Shown here piece after piece: positions 27,682 through 37,700 of a stretch of DNA of 64,000 nt (positions are counted from its first letter, which is position 1; every line of letters begins with the position of its first letter). The stretch lies in NCBI RefSeq assembly GCF_003600625.1, contig NZ_CP032489.1, positions 806,001 to 870,000 on the forward strand. The letters are read 5' to 3'. A model generated the notes under the pieces. That model did no database searches. It was not told the DNA's origin and saw only the letters and a list, made by a program, of their open reading frames with translations. Origin of the DNA: Arachidicoccus soli. Its GTDB lineage: Bacteria; Bacteroidota; Bacteroidia; Chitinophagales; Chitinophagaceae. A program made the translations under genes and the position numbers.

Positions 27682-28509
27682 TTAGAGAGGTTTATAATAG
27701 CGAACATAATCAATGAGCATTCTTTGTGGAAATTTTGTTGTACTATCAGGATTACCCGGCCAATCACCGCCGACTGCAACATTAAATAATAAGAAAAAAG
27801 GATTGTCAAAAGGATAGCTGCCGTCTTTAAAATCTTGCCGCGAAACTTTTACATAAGGAATATTGTCTACCAATATTTGCATGGAGTCTTTCTTCCGAAT
27901 TAAACTATACAAGTGAAAGTTTTTTGAGAAATCTTCATTAATTAAATTATATCTGTTATTAATGGTTCCTTCTGTTTGATCAGCTTTTTCCCAATGAAAA
28001 GAACCCACTATCTGTTGGGGATTTTTTCCCACTAATTCCATTATGTCAATTTCCCCACATTCAGGCCAATTAACTTTTGCTACATTGCTACCTAACATCC
28101 ACAGCGCTGGCCACATTCCACTGGATACTGGTAGTTTGGCACGCATATCAATTCTCCCATAGGTAAATTCTTTTTTGTTTTGTGTGGTAATTCTCGCGGA
28201 TGTATAATGAAAAGAATCGCAATTTTCTTTCCTTGCTTCCATTACTAAAATCCCTTTAGAGATATAAACATTTTTGGGACTTGAAGTGTAATACTCCAAT
28301 TCATTATTGCCCCACCCTTTATGGTTTCCTATTTCGTAATTCCATACTTTTTTGTTCAGTTTTTTTTCATTAAATTCATCATGCCAGGCCAAAGTATAGC
28401 CCTTATATTGTGGAATTGAATCGATATGAATTATTTTTCTCGCGTAAGATTTATACATTACCATTAAACAAGGTAGGAGTAGGGCACTATATAGAAATTT
28501 GTTTTTCAT
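27682..28509 (-). CDS. Exported glycoside hydrolase family 16 (beta-1,3-glucanase/laminarinase type)
   Basis: Beta-jelly-roll endoglucanase. N-terminal hydrophobic export signal (MKNKFLYSALLLPCLMVMYKSYA), then the GH16 domain covering nearly all 275 residues. The catalytic motif E-x-D-x-x-E is present as GEIDIMELVG (Glu about 153 and 158), with MWPALWMLG before it and AVGGDWPGNPD near the C terminus, as in laminarinases. It sits between GH30 and GH5 genes on the same strand, spaced 9 and 64 bp. Likely cleaves beta-1,3-glucan chains; exact specificity is inferred. Confidence 0.9.
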   Translation of the reverse strand: MKNKFLYSALLLPCLMVMYKSYARKIIHIDSIPQYKGYTLAWHDEFNEKKLNKKVWNYEIGNHKGWGNNELEYYTSSPKNVYISKGILVMEARKENCDSFHYTSARITTQNKKEFTYGRIDMRAKLPVSSGMWPALWMLGSNVAKVNWPECGEIDIMELVGKNPQQIVGSFHWEKADQTEGTINNRYNLINEDFSKNFHLYSLIRKKDSMQILVDNIPYVKVSRQDFKDGSYPFDNPFFLLFNVAVGGDWPGNPDSTTKFPQRMLIDYVRYYKPL

Positions 28510-28573
28510 TATTAGTGTAATTTTATTTCAAAACATAAAGAATGATTCAATTTATCGAGCTTTCAAACCCTCT

Positions 28574-30316
28574 CTACCAAATGAATGTAGCGACAGCACC
28601 GGCCGGCAATGTTGGTGAAACAACTTGTCCTTTGAACTGAATATTAAACGTAGTCGTAGTAGTAGCCTTGTTCAACACAATTAATACTTTTTTGCCATCG
28701 GGCGTTTGAAAAGCAACATTTGGTAAATTACTTGCCGCCGTTGAGGCAATACGCACCGATCCAGGTCGAACAAATTTAGCTGCATGTGCGACTACATAAT
28801 AGCTTTGATTTCTTTGCAATACGGATGTTCCACTAATGGTAACTGCACCCAGACAATTAGAGCAACCACCACTTAAATGTGGTTCGTAGTTCGGGTCTGA
28901 TGCGAGATTCCATTCCAATGCATTTCTACTCCAATTGGTAGTGGCACCGATAATCACATTTTGGACATGCCATTGTAAATCGCCACCGAAGCTACCGTTG
29001 CCAAATGTAGCCTGTTCAGTAAAATAAATATTCTTATTTGGATACTGATTATGTACCGATGACATTGTACCAATATCACCTGCGTATAAATGGAAAGCTG
29101 AGCCGTCTACAAGATTGTATGTATTTGGATCATTCAATATATACGTAGCATATTCCGGGTGGTCTAAGTTGTGGTCATAAACGACAATTTTTGTCTTTAT
29201 TCCATTTGCCTGAAAAGCAGGCGCTAAATAGTTTTTGATAAAATTATCCTCCGCTGTATCAACCATTAACATTGAGGGGTTGTTATAAGCATTTAAAGGC
29301 TCGTTTTGAGGCGTTATTGCATCGATAGTAACGCCCGCTGCCGCCATTGCTTGAATATATTTTACAAAATAATTTGCATAAATAGCATAACATACCGGTT
29401 TCAAAATACCTGGTGTCGCTCCGCCACCATAAAGGCTATTATTTGTTTTCATCCAAGCCGGCGCACTCCATGGTGTAGCAATAATTTTGATTGCCGGATT
29501 TAATGTTAATATTTTTTGTAATACCGGAATCAAATCTTTCTTTTCCATATCGACGCTAAAATGTTGCAAAGTAGAATCACCAGGTGTATCGTCATATGTA
29601 AAGGCTGTTGCGCTTAAATCGGATGCGCCAATACTTAACCGCAAATAGCTGACGCCAATATGGTTAGAGTCTGTTAGAAAAAGTTCTCTTAATAAATCAT
29701 CTTTTGTTGCCGGAGCAAGTCCATTAATAAGAGAAGCGCTTCCACCGGTAAGTGCATAGCCAAAACCATCGATAGTTTGAAATTTTTGGGTACTATCTAC
29801 ATTAATCGTTGGATAAGCGTTTGTTGAGGATGCAAAATTCAACCCCACATTTTGTTGTTGAAATAAGGCTGACTTGTCTGCTGTTGTGAGCCAATAGGCT
29901 ACATCGGCTTTTATAAAACCACTATATACCTGAACCGACAATGTAGTATCTTTTTTTATTGACCCGTTGTACGCAATTACCCGTACAGGATAAGTAGTGG
30001 TTGTTCCGGGGTTAGCTGTAAATGAATAACTGACTGTACCTCCGCCTGAATTGGTCAGCGTAAAAGTCTTATTACTTTCAGTGGGTAAAATAATCTGGTA
30101 AGTGGTGGCGTTAGTTGCCGACACGCTAATATTAACCGTTCCGCTCCCGTCGCCGTTAGGTGAAGAACTTGATGCGCCAACTAATTGTATCAAAACCTGT
30201 AAATTGGTTGGGGCTTTGGTGCTACTCTGAGGAATATCATTTTTTGAACAGGCGAACGAAAAAATTATCGAGAGGAAATATGCTCCGATTAAACCGGCTT
30301 TTTTAAAGAAATTCAT
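28574..30316 (-). CDS. Lipoprotein glycoside hydrolase family 30 with N-terminal PKD-like domain
   Basis: Surface lipoprotein (lipobox FSFACSKN, Cys about 23) with a beta-sandwich/PKD-like domain at about 35-135, then a GH30 catalytic barrel (about 150-580). Acid/base motif ITPQNEPLNA (Glu about 338), nucleophile region KNIYFTEQATFG (Glu about 434). DGFGYALTGGSASLI and PWSAPAWMKTNN are GH30 signatures. GH30_3-type enzymes are endo-beta-1,6-glucanases, which suits this locus. The N-terminal domain is closely similar to that of the next gene upstream (30435), sharing SPNGDGSG and LPTESNKT. Confidence 0.88.
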   Translation of the reverse strand: MNFFKKAGLIGAYFLSIIFSFACSKNDIPQSSTKAPTNLQVLIQLVGASSSSPNGDGSGTVNISVSATNATTYQIILPTESNKTFTLTNSGGGTVSYSFTANPGTTTTYPVRVIAYNGSIKKDTTLSVQVYSGFIKADVAYWLTTADKSALFQQQNVGLNFASSTNAYPTINVDSTQKFQTIDGFGYALTGGSASLINGLAPATKDDLLRELFLTDSNHIGVSYLRLSIGASDLSATAFTYDDTPGDSTLQHFSVDMEKKDLIPVLQKILTLNPAIKIIATPWSAPAWMKTNNSLYGGGATPGILKPVCYAIYANYFVKYIQAMAAAGVTIDAITPQNEPLNAYNNPSMLMVDTAEDNFIKNYLAPAFQANGIKTKIVVYDHNLDHPEYATYILNDPNTYNLVDGSAFHLYAGDIGTMSSVHNQYPNKNIYFTEQATFGNGSFGGDLQWHVQNVIIGATTNWSRNALEWNLASDPNYEPHLSGGCSNCLGAVTISGTSVLQRNQSYYVVAHAAKFVRPGSVRIASTAASNLPNVAFQTPDGKKVLIVLNKATTTTTFNIQFKGQVVSPTLPAGAVATFIW

Positions 30317-30344
30317 TCAAAAATATTTTTGTTAATTATTAGAG

Positions 30345-30424
30345 ACACAGATAACACGGGTATTATCGATTATACGGTTTTGGGTGATCTCCACGAAAAT
30401 CTGTTTAGTCCGTGTCATCTGTGT
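30345..30424. repeat. Long imperfect inverted repeat between GH16 and GH30 genes
   Basis: ACACAGATAACACGG (30345-30359) pairs with CCGTGTCATCTGTGT (30410-30424), 14 of 15 positions, across a 50-nt loop. It occupies most of the 118-bp gap in the PUL operon. It could be an RNA-stabilising or processing hairpin, or an extragenic palindromic repeat. Confidence 0.55.
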
Positions 30425-30434
30425 GCTAAAACAT

Positions 30435-31517
30435 TTAATTATACACTCTTACATAATCTACATACATTGTTGAACCCGAACCCAGGTTAATTGGGTTACC
30501 ACCCATATCTCCCCCGACTGCGACATTGAAAATGAAGAAGAAATTCTGGTTAAACGGTTTTCCCAAATCATTCGCCACGCTATCGATCTTTACGCCGTCA
30601 ACATAAAATGCAATGTGGTCCTTTCGCCAATCCATAGAATAAACGTGGAAGTCGGAAGTGGCGCCTGATACTTGAAGTTTTTTATTAGTATCGCCACCCC
30701 AGTGCAATGAACTTCCTACAACATTCAGCCCCCAAGTATTTGTTGCAGCCTCCATCATATCGATTTCGCCACAAGCTGGCCAACCCACAGTGCCAATATT
30801 GTTCCCCAACAGCCAAAGCGCAGGCCATGTACCTGGATCACCCGGAATCTTTGCCCTTATATCAACTCTTCCGTAGGTAAAGGAATATTTACCAGAAGTA
30901 TTTATTCTGGCAGAAGTATAATTCCATCCACTGTTGTTATAATTGGGAGAATTAAGCGCTGTAATCTGTAGGTATCCATTTTGCACGCTTACATTTGCCG
31001 GATTGCTCGTATAATATTCTTTTTCATTGTTTACGCCGAGATTTCCGGTCTCATAGTTCCATATTTTCGTGTTTAAGGCTGTACTATCAAACTCGTCAGA
31101 CCATACAATATTCTGGCCAGTGGGATTGCAGTAAACTGTCACAAATACAGTAGTATCTTTGTGTACTGCATTGTGATATGCCGAAATATTTATTGGATAT
31201 TTAGTCGTTGTTCCTGGTGCAGAAGTGAAAACACATTCAACTGTACCACTCGAACCTGTTAGCGTATATGTCTTATTACTTTCTGTAGGCAGCACTATTT
31301 GAAAAGCATTCGCATTGGTTGCCGAAAATGAAAGATTAACCTTCCCGCTACCATCCCCATTGGGCGTAGAAGTGTTTGCGCCAACCACCTGAATATTGAT
31401 ACTAAGATTAGTTGGAACTTGATTATTTTCAGGTGAACTGCCACCTTTTGAACATGCAGCCAATAAGAAAAAGGACAACACAGAAAACAGGGTCACTTTA
31501 TACATATTATTATTCAT
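30435..31517 (-). CDS. Lipoprotein glycoside hydrolase family 16 with N-terminal PKD-like domain
   Basis: Lipobox FFLLAACSKGG (Cys about 22). Residues about 35-130 form the same beta-sandwich domain as in the downstream GH30 (TPNGDGSGKVNLSFSATNA, then LPTESNKTYTL). The GH16 domain follows (about 135-360) with catalytic CGEIDMMEAATN, TWPALWLLGNN and AVGGDMGGNPI. Probable surface endo-beta-1,3-glucanase. Being a lipoprotein with a shared accessory domain, it is likely the surface-exposed depolymerase of the PUL, whereas the second GH16 (27682) has a plain signal peptide. Confidence 0.9.
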   Translation of the reverse strand: MNNNMYKVTLFSVLSFFLLAACSKGGSSPENNQVPTNLSINIQVVGANTSTPNGDGSGKVNLSFSATNANAFQIVLPTESNKTYTLTGSSGTVECVFTSAPGTTTKYPINISAYHNAVHKDTTVFVTVYCNPTGQNIVWSDEFDSTALNTKIWNYETGNLGVNNEKEYYTSNPANVSVQNGYLQITALNSPNYNNSGWNYTSARINTSGKYSFTYGRVDIRAKIPGDPGTWPALWLLGNNIGTVGWPACGEIDMMEAATNTWGLNVVGSSLHWGGDTNKKLQVSGATSDFHVYSMDWRKDHIAFYVDGVKIDSVANDLGKPFNQNFFFIFNVAVGGDMGGNPINLGSGSTMYVDYVRVYN

Positions 31518-31552
31518 TTTTAAAAAATTTATTCCCCATACTTTGTATAATA

Positions 31553-31587
31553 TATCCTTGACAAGGCATCAAGCCTTGTCAAGGATA
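31553..31587. repeat. Perfect 15-bp inverted repeat between SGBP and GH16 genes
   Basis: TATCCTTGACAAGGC (31553-31567), loop ATCAA, GCCTTGTCAAGGATA (31573-31587). It is fully complementary. On the coding (minus) strand it lies 31 bp after the glycan-binding lipoprotein gene and 36 bp before the GH16 gene and has no good U-run. It may stabilise or process the susCD-SGBP mRNA, or partly terminate it before the enzyme genes. Confidence 0.65.
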
Positions 31588-31617
31588 TTGACTTTATTTA
31601 AAAACTGTTTTTAGCCT

Positions 31618-32994
31618 TTAACGATAAGATTTAAGTCGGAATCCCCAATAATTATTGATATTGGCGACAAATATTCCAAACACAATTTCATCGTAGGTTC
31701 CACCTGCATCCACTTGATTGGTCGATATCTTCAATACATCATAAGTAGCAGATTGTAATGTAGGAGTTTTCTGCTCAACAGTATTGGATTTATCAGACAA
31801 TCCTATATGAGCGCCTACACCATATACGGTAACTGTTCCTAATCCCATAGCGCCGCCGGAAGCAGAAATAGAATAAGTAAAAGTACCGCTACCCCAGGGC
31901 TTCAATGCCGGAACTACGTTATAAAGTGCTGTAGAAATAGGAGTAGGGGTGCTGGTGGAAGCTATCTCCTGAGAAGAAGAGCCAATAGCCGAATCTCTGG
32001 TAGATGCATAAGTTCCCTGATAATCGCTCCACGGAGCCGGTAAAGTTCCAGATGCAGTCCAGGGAGAATGGCCACCGTCTAAATACACCGTATTATTATC
32101 ATTATAAATCATACTTTTCCCTGTTGTAAAAGTATATTTGTCATCCAGATAACCGTCGCGGCCGGTGCTATCGGCAATTTCTGCTGCGCCGAATGCCCAC
32201 CATGCGCCACCACCACCATTTACTACACTTAATACATCTGCATAACTATCCCATACTACGCAAGAAGCAACAACCCTGTTAGGTATCCAGGTTCTTTGTG
32301 TAAGCCCTATTCCGGAGCCATCCAAAATGCCAAAAATACCATTTGGATCCAGGCCATAAGGATTATCCTGTGCTATATTTACAACTTGTGTAGCCATACT
32401 CGTGAGGCCGCCATTTCCGGTGGCAGTTAGTTTTACCGTATAAGCGCCTGCATTGGGTATGGTTACCTTTACCGTATCTCCTGTAAAAGTACCTATACTA
32501 CCGCCATCGGAGCCGGTAACAGTCCAACTGGCGCTTTTACTGAATAAACTCGTACTGATCAATTCAAGGTTTTGCGGATTTGCAAAACTTGAAGGTGTCA
32601 ACATTTGAGATTTGAAACTTGCCTTAACAGTATAAGGGTTATCTTGTGCTACATTGATTGTTTGCGAAACAGAATCCGTGCCGCCCTGCCCGGCTACGGT
32701 CAATTGAACGGCATAGTTTCCGGCATTTTGTATTACAACTTTTACCGTATCTCCTTTATATCTTCCGATACCCGGAATATTCCAGTAAGCAATGCTTGGC
32801 GTTGATGTAGTATTGATCAATTCAAGATTCCATGCTGTCGAATCACTTGTCGGCGTTATTGCAGCGCTCGTAAAACTAGCTGATGGGAAAGCTCCTAACG
32901 AGGGATTTTTTTTCTGACAGGAGCTAAAGAATAAACTCGCTGCCGAAACAATCACCCCGAAAGAGATGATTATTTTAAAATTTCTTTTATTCAT
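31618..32994 (-). CDS. Surface glycan-binding lipoprotein with two PKD-like repeats (SusE/F position)
   Basis: Lipobox SLFFSSCQKK (Cys about 26). Two PKD-like repeats, about 38-120 and 125-212, end in near-identical segments (TVAGQGGTDSVSQTINVAQDNPY and TATGNGGLTSMATQVVNIAQDNPY, seen in parts), followed by a C-terminal binding domain (about 215-458). It directly follows susD (25 bp). In laminarin-type PULs the gene after susD often encodes such a PKD-containing glycan-binding lipoprotein, so binding of the target beta-glucan is inferred. No catalytic motif is seen. Confidence 0.82.
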   Translation of the reverse strand: MNKRNFKIIISFGVIVSAASLFFSSCQKKNPSLGAFPSASFTSAAITPTSDSTAWNLELINTTSTPSIAYWNIPGIGRYKGDTVKVVIQNAGNYAVQLTVAGQGGTDSVSQTINVAQDNPYTVKASFKSQMLTPSSFANPQNLELISTSLFSKSASWTVTGSDGGSIGTFTGDTVKVTIPNAGAYTVKLTATGNGGLTSMATQVVNIAQDNPYGLDPNGIFGILDGSGIGLTQRTWIPNRVVASCVVWDSYADVLSVVNGGGGAWWAFGAAEIADSTGRDGYLDDKYTFTTGKSMIYNDNNTVYLDGGHSPWTASGTLPAPWSDYQGTYASTRDSAIGSSSQEIASTSTPTPISTALYNVVPALKPWGSGTFTYSISASGGAMGLGTVTVYGVGAHIGLSDKSNTVEQKTPTLQSATYDVLKISTNQVDAGGTYDEIVFGIFVANINNYWGFRLKSYR

Positions 32995-33019
32995 ATTATG
33001 ATCGATTTATAATTAATAA

Positions 33020-34702
33020 TTATTGCGGATAGCCGAAGTTTTGTTTGAAATTCGGATTTTGCATGTCCCTGTAAGAAATAGGAAACAGCTCATTCTTGCC
33101 GGCCGTAAAACCTCTTGAAGCTAATACAGTTGCAGCCTGTCCTGTACGAACCAAATCGAACCAGCGTGTTCCTTCGCCCATCAATTCCAAACGGCGCTCG
33201 TCATATATTTTTTGCAATGTAAGAGCGGCTAAAGGTGTTGCGCCTGCCCTCAAACGCACGGCATTTACCAATGCTAAAGCACGGTTAGCATCACCACCGC
33301 TTTTCAGCAATGCTTCTGCTTCCATTAAATAAGTATCTGCCAGGCGAATAATATAAGTATCCTGTTGAAAATTCAAGGGCGCATCACCACCCAGATTTGT
33401 TTCGTCTGTTTTCAGCGGCATGAACTTATTCAAAAAATAACCTGTATTTTGGTACCCTGCATTTGGATTATATTGTGCATATCCGGCATTTTCCAATGCC
33501 TGCATATCAAAAATGCTGGCAGCAAAACGTGTGTCTGTTCCTGTCATATTGTTTTTCATAAAATCGTAGCAGGTGGGCGTAATCGGGTTAAAGCTCCATG
33601 CCCCTACCGTACTCAATGCCGGTGCATGAGCCGGATCTTTTACGACATAACCTCTTGGACCTACTAGTGTACACAACGTAGTTCCCATATCCGAACCACT
33701 GCTCCAATTTCCCCAACCCGTTAAACCTTGATTGGTATGTACATCTTCAAAAATAGATTCCGAATTAAAACGTCCCGGTGAGTTTCCAAATAAAGGGTTT
33801 GAAGCAGTTAGTTTGTTGCTCCATAGATCGGCAAAATGAGTCAATAACTGATAACCAAAAGGGCTGGTAAAACTCGTTCCGTTTTGCGTACCATTCACCT
33901 TCGCCAAAGTTTGTGCCGCTAAAGCATATTTTGAATGATCTCCTGCAAAGGCAGCACTTCCATCAGAGTTTTTTGCCCCCGGCAAGCCGTCACCTTCGTA
34001 CAAATATACTTTTCCCAATAAAGCGGTTGCAGCGCCTTGTGTCAGCCTCCCTGCATCTGATGCTGTGAGTGTTTTTGGTAAATCAGGAATAGCCGCCGTC
34101 AGGTCCTGTTCTATCTGTGCATATACTTCCGGAATAGTGGATTGCTTAACCGTATTAATTTCAGCAGCGCTTACCGGATGAATAAATAATGGAACATTGC
34201 CCCAAATACGCACTAAATTAAAATAGTAGTATGCCCGCAACGCCTTACATTCTGCAACGATTCTTGCAGTGTCGGTTACGCCTTTCGCAGTGCCAATATT
34301 ATCTAACAAGGCATTAGCATTAGCAATACCGATAAAATAGGTGTACCACAAATTTGCTGGGCCATTGGTGTTGTCTCCAATATTAGTACCATTCATCTTA
34401 TAGTCAGAAACAAACTGTACGCCACTTCCGTCAGTAGGGCCGCCACCACCACAATAAGCTTCATCTGAAGCGGCATTCATGACAAATGTCTGGTTGTAAA
34501 ATGCCCCGGCATTTATTCTTACTGAGCTGTATGCAGACGCTAATGCGGAATAGACTTGGCTAGGGGTCTGATAGTAATCTCCAAGTGGTATTTTAGCATC
34601 AGTTTTCGTGTCTGCTGTTAAAGATTTACTGCACGAAGCAAAACCCAGAAGGATGCTAAAGGCTAAGAGCCATCGCACAGCTATATAATTCTTGATTTTC
34701 AT
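33020..34702 (-). CDS. SusD-like (RagB/SusD family) outer-membrane lipoprotein
   Basis: Glycan-binding lid of a SusCD transport complex on the cell surface. Lipobox ILLGFASCSKSL (Cys about 24). The 560 residues contain the usual tetratricopeptide-like first half (AKGVTDTARIVAECKALRAYYYFNLVRIWGNVP, seen in parts) and the family C terminus with YLMEAEALLKSG and YDERRLELMGEGTRWFDLVR. It follows susC by 21 bp. Substrate is assigned from the linked enzymes, not from this protein. Confidence 0.95.
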   Translation of the reverse strand: MKIKNYIAVRWLLAFSILLGFASCSKSLTADTKTDAKIPLGDYYQTPSQVYSALASAYSSVRINAGAFYNQTFVMNAASDEAYCGGGGPTDGSGVQFVSDYKMNGTNIGDNTNGPANLWYTYFIGIANANALLDNIGTAKGVTDTARIVAECKALRAYYYFNLVRIWGNVPLFIHPVSAAEINTVKQSTIPEVYAQIEQDLTAAIPDLPKTLTASDAGRLTQGAATALLGKVYLYEGDGLPGAKNSDGSAAFAGDHSKYALAAQTLAKVNGTQNGTSFTSPFGYQLLTHFADLWSNKLTASNPLFGNSPGRFNSESIFEDVHTNQGLTGWGNWSSGSDMGTTLCTLVGPRGYVVKDPAHAPALSTVGAWSFNPITPTCYDFMKNNMTGTDTRFAASIFDMQALENAGYAQYNPNAGYQNTGYFLNKFMPLKTDETNLGGDAPLNFQQDTYIIRLADTYLMEAEALLKSGGDANRALALVNAVRLRAGATPLAALTLQKIYDERRLELMGEGTRWFDLVRTGQAATVLASRGFTAGKNELFPISYRDMQNPNFKQNFGYPQ

Positions 34703-34723
34703 TTTATTTAATATTTAAATGGT

Positions 34724-37700
34724 TTAAAATTGTAAATTCACCCCTACCATTAAGGTACGCGATTGAGGGTAAAAGCCCTTATCTACACCAAATACGCCGC
34801 CACCTATTTCAGGATCAAACCCATTGTACTTAGTTAGAGTCAATAGATTTTCAGCAGCTACATATATCCTGAGTTTTTCTGCCTTAATCGATTTTGCTAT
34901 ACTTTCGGGTAAAGTGTAGCCCAATTGGATATTCTTGAGGCGAAGGAAATCCCCGTTATGTAAATAAAAATCCGACATATTGGTAAAATTACCATTTGAG
35001 GCGTCACCTGATCCAAATGTAGCTAAACGTGGGAATGTATTGGAAGTACCCGGACCAGTCCACCTGTTTAAATAATCCTGCGGGAAATTAACAGCTCCTG
35101 CATCAAAGCGGCGATAATTTTCAAATATTTTATTACCACCCTGACCATTTAGGAAAACCAACAAGTCAAAATTACCCATATGCTCATTGCCATACCCAAG
35201 ATTGATGGTCAATCCATAAGTGTAAGTAGGGACGCCCGATCCTAAATAGGTTACATCTTTTGCATCGATTACCCCGTCTCCGTTTATATCTTTCCAACGG
35301 AAATCACCCGGCTGCGCGCCAGGCTGTATGACCTTTCCACTTGCACTTTTATAATTCTGCACATCTGCCTTAGTTTGGAAAATGCCGTTTGTTTTATAGC
35401 CCCAAAAGCCGTGTACAGGATAGCCATCGACTTCTCTTGTTAATGAACCTACATTATTATTAAGGTTTTGATAAGTTGCTTCATTGAATTGCACATAAGA
35501 ATTACCTGATCCAATATTAGTCACCTTATTCTTAAGCGTAGCGAAATTGGCAGTTGCTCCGATTGTCCAGTCACTCAACTGTTTATTATAGCCCAATTGA
35601 AGCTCAATCCCCGTATTGGTTATGTTTCCCACGTTTGCCCAGGGTTGATTAGGTACACCTGCATATAGCGGAAGCGTAACAGGTTCCAAAGCACCATTGG
35701 TTTTTTTGTTGAACCAATCGAACGTAAAATTAAAATCACTCAAGAAACGGGCATCAAACCCTATATCAGTTTGCGCTGTCTGCTCCCATTTTAAATCAGG
35801 ATTTGACAACGTAGAAGGTGAAGCACCAGCAACAGGTGAACCGGCTGTGCCAAATACATAGTTAACACCTCCTTGAATAGTAGAAATATAATAGAAATTA
35901 CCAAATTGGTCATTTCCTGTTAAACCGTAGCTGCCTCTAATTTTAAAGAAGTTAATAGTATTACCAATATTGTTTTTCCAGAAGTTTTCCAGCGAAGGGA
36001 CCCAGCCCACTGATACTGATGGAAATGTTCCCCACTTGTTATTAGCACCAAAGCGAGTAGATCCATCACGTCTTAAAATTGCTGTCAGTAAATATTTTTG
36101 CGCATAGTCGTAGTTTAGTCTGCCGAAGAAAGAAACTACCTTGTGTGATACATAATCAATAGTAGAGGCTGTAATATCTGCAGCGCCGTTGGCTGTAGTC
36201 CAGTTAAAATTAGCGTCTTTATAATTATCTACAGGCAAATTCTTTTCAGAAAACCATGTTTCATTACCAATTCCATCTTGGCTAATAGCTTGTCCTATTA
36301 CAATGCCAAAATTATGCTCTTTTAAAGATCTATTATAGGAAACAGTATTATCCCAGTTCCATTCTGTTCCCATTCCGTTATGCCTGGCTAAAGAGTTATA
36401 ATCTTGGTGCCTGATACCTGTTTGATAATATTGTGGAGTATATGTTCTATCTCCCCAGTAATTCCTGTTGACACTTATCTGTGAACGTAATTTTAGGCCT
36501 TTCATAGGGTTGATCTCTAGATAAGTATTTCCAATAATATTGTCGGACCAACCGGTATTTCCCAGGCGGATTTGCGCATAGCCCAGTGGGTTTACAACTT
36601 CCTGTGTTACTAAATTTGAAATGCCATAGAGCATACCATTTGGCGCTACAATGTTGTAAGGGCTTGCCTGATACTGTATTCCCGTCGCATCGCTTTTCGA
36701 AATATATGGTGGTGTTAGAGGATCCAATTGCAAGGCATCGCTTACCGCTTCACCAAATTCGGTATTCGTTCCAACGCCTTTACTATCATTCCTTGTATAG
36801 CCGATGGACTGACCGAACTTAAATATTTTCAAGAATTGTTCATTATGATTGATACGCAAGGAATATTTTTTAAAGCCCGACACCTGAGGTAATACGATAC
36901 CCTCCTGGTCCTGGTAGCCTGCGGATATATAAATATTGGCGTTTTGATTGCCTCCGGATAAACTGAGTTCATGATCTGTTCTAAGGGCATTATTGACAAA
37001 AACCTGCTTTTGCCAATTTGTTCCTTCCCCCAAAATACTAGGAGCAGGATAAGGCATAGTGCTAGCGCCGTCTGCCAATGCCTGCTCATTCATTAATGTA
37101 GCATATTGCGTAGCGTTGGCCATTGGCACCAACCTTGCTGGTGCCTGAGAGCCATAATATCCGTTATAATTAACCTTTATTTTCCCTTCAAGTCCATGTT
37201 TTGTTGTTACTAGAATAACACCATTACCAGCACGCGTACCATAAATGGCTGCAGATGCTGCATCTTTCAAAACCTCTATAGATTCGATATCGGACTGATT
37301 CAAAAAGCCCAGATTAGATTGTTGTACTATAATACCGTCCACAACCCAAAGCGGGTCATTACCGGAAAGGAAAGAAGATAACCCACGCAACCTGACTGTA
37401 TATTCAGATCCTGGCTGCCCTGAGGTTGCCGCTATGGTTACGCCTGGCGTGCGGCCTTGTAAAGCAACTTCTACGCGACCATCATGCGGAATATTGGCAA
37501 TATCCTTTGAAGTGACTGTAGAAATAGCCCCTGTAACCAATTTCTTTTCCTGTGTACCATAACCGACAACTATTACATCATTTAAGCTGCTTGTAGCGGC
37601 TTCTAAAACGATGTTGAGGTTGCTTTGCCCGTTTATATCTATATCTTTAGTAATATAGCCAATATAGGACACAACCAGAATGTCGTTGCTTTTTGCTTCA

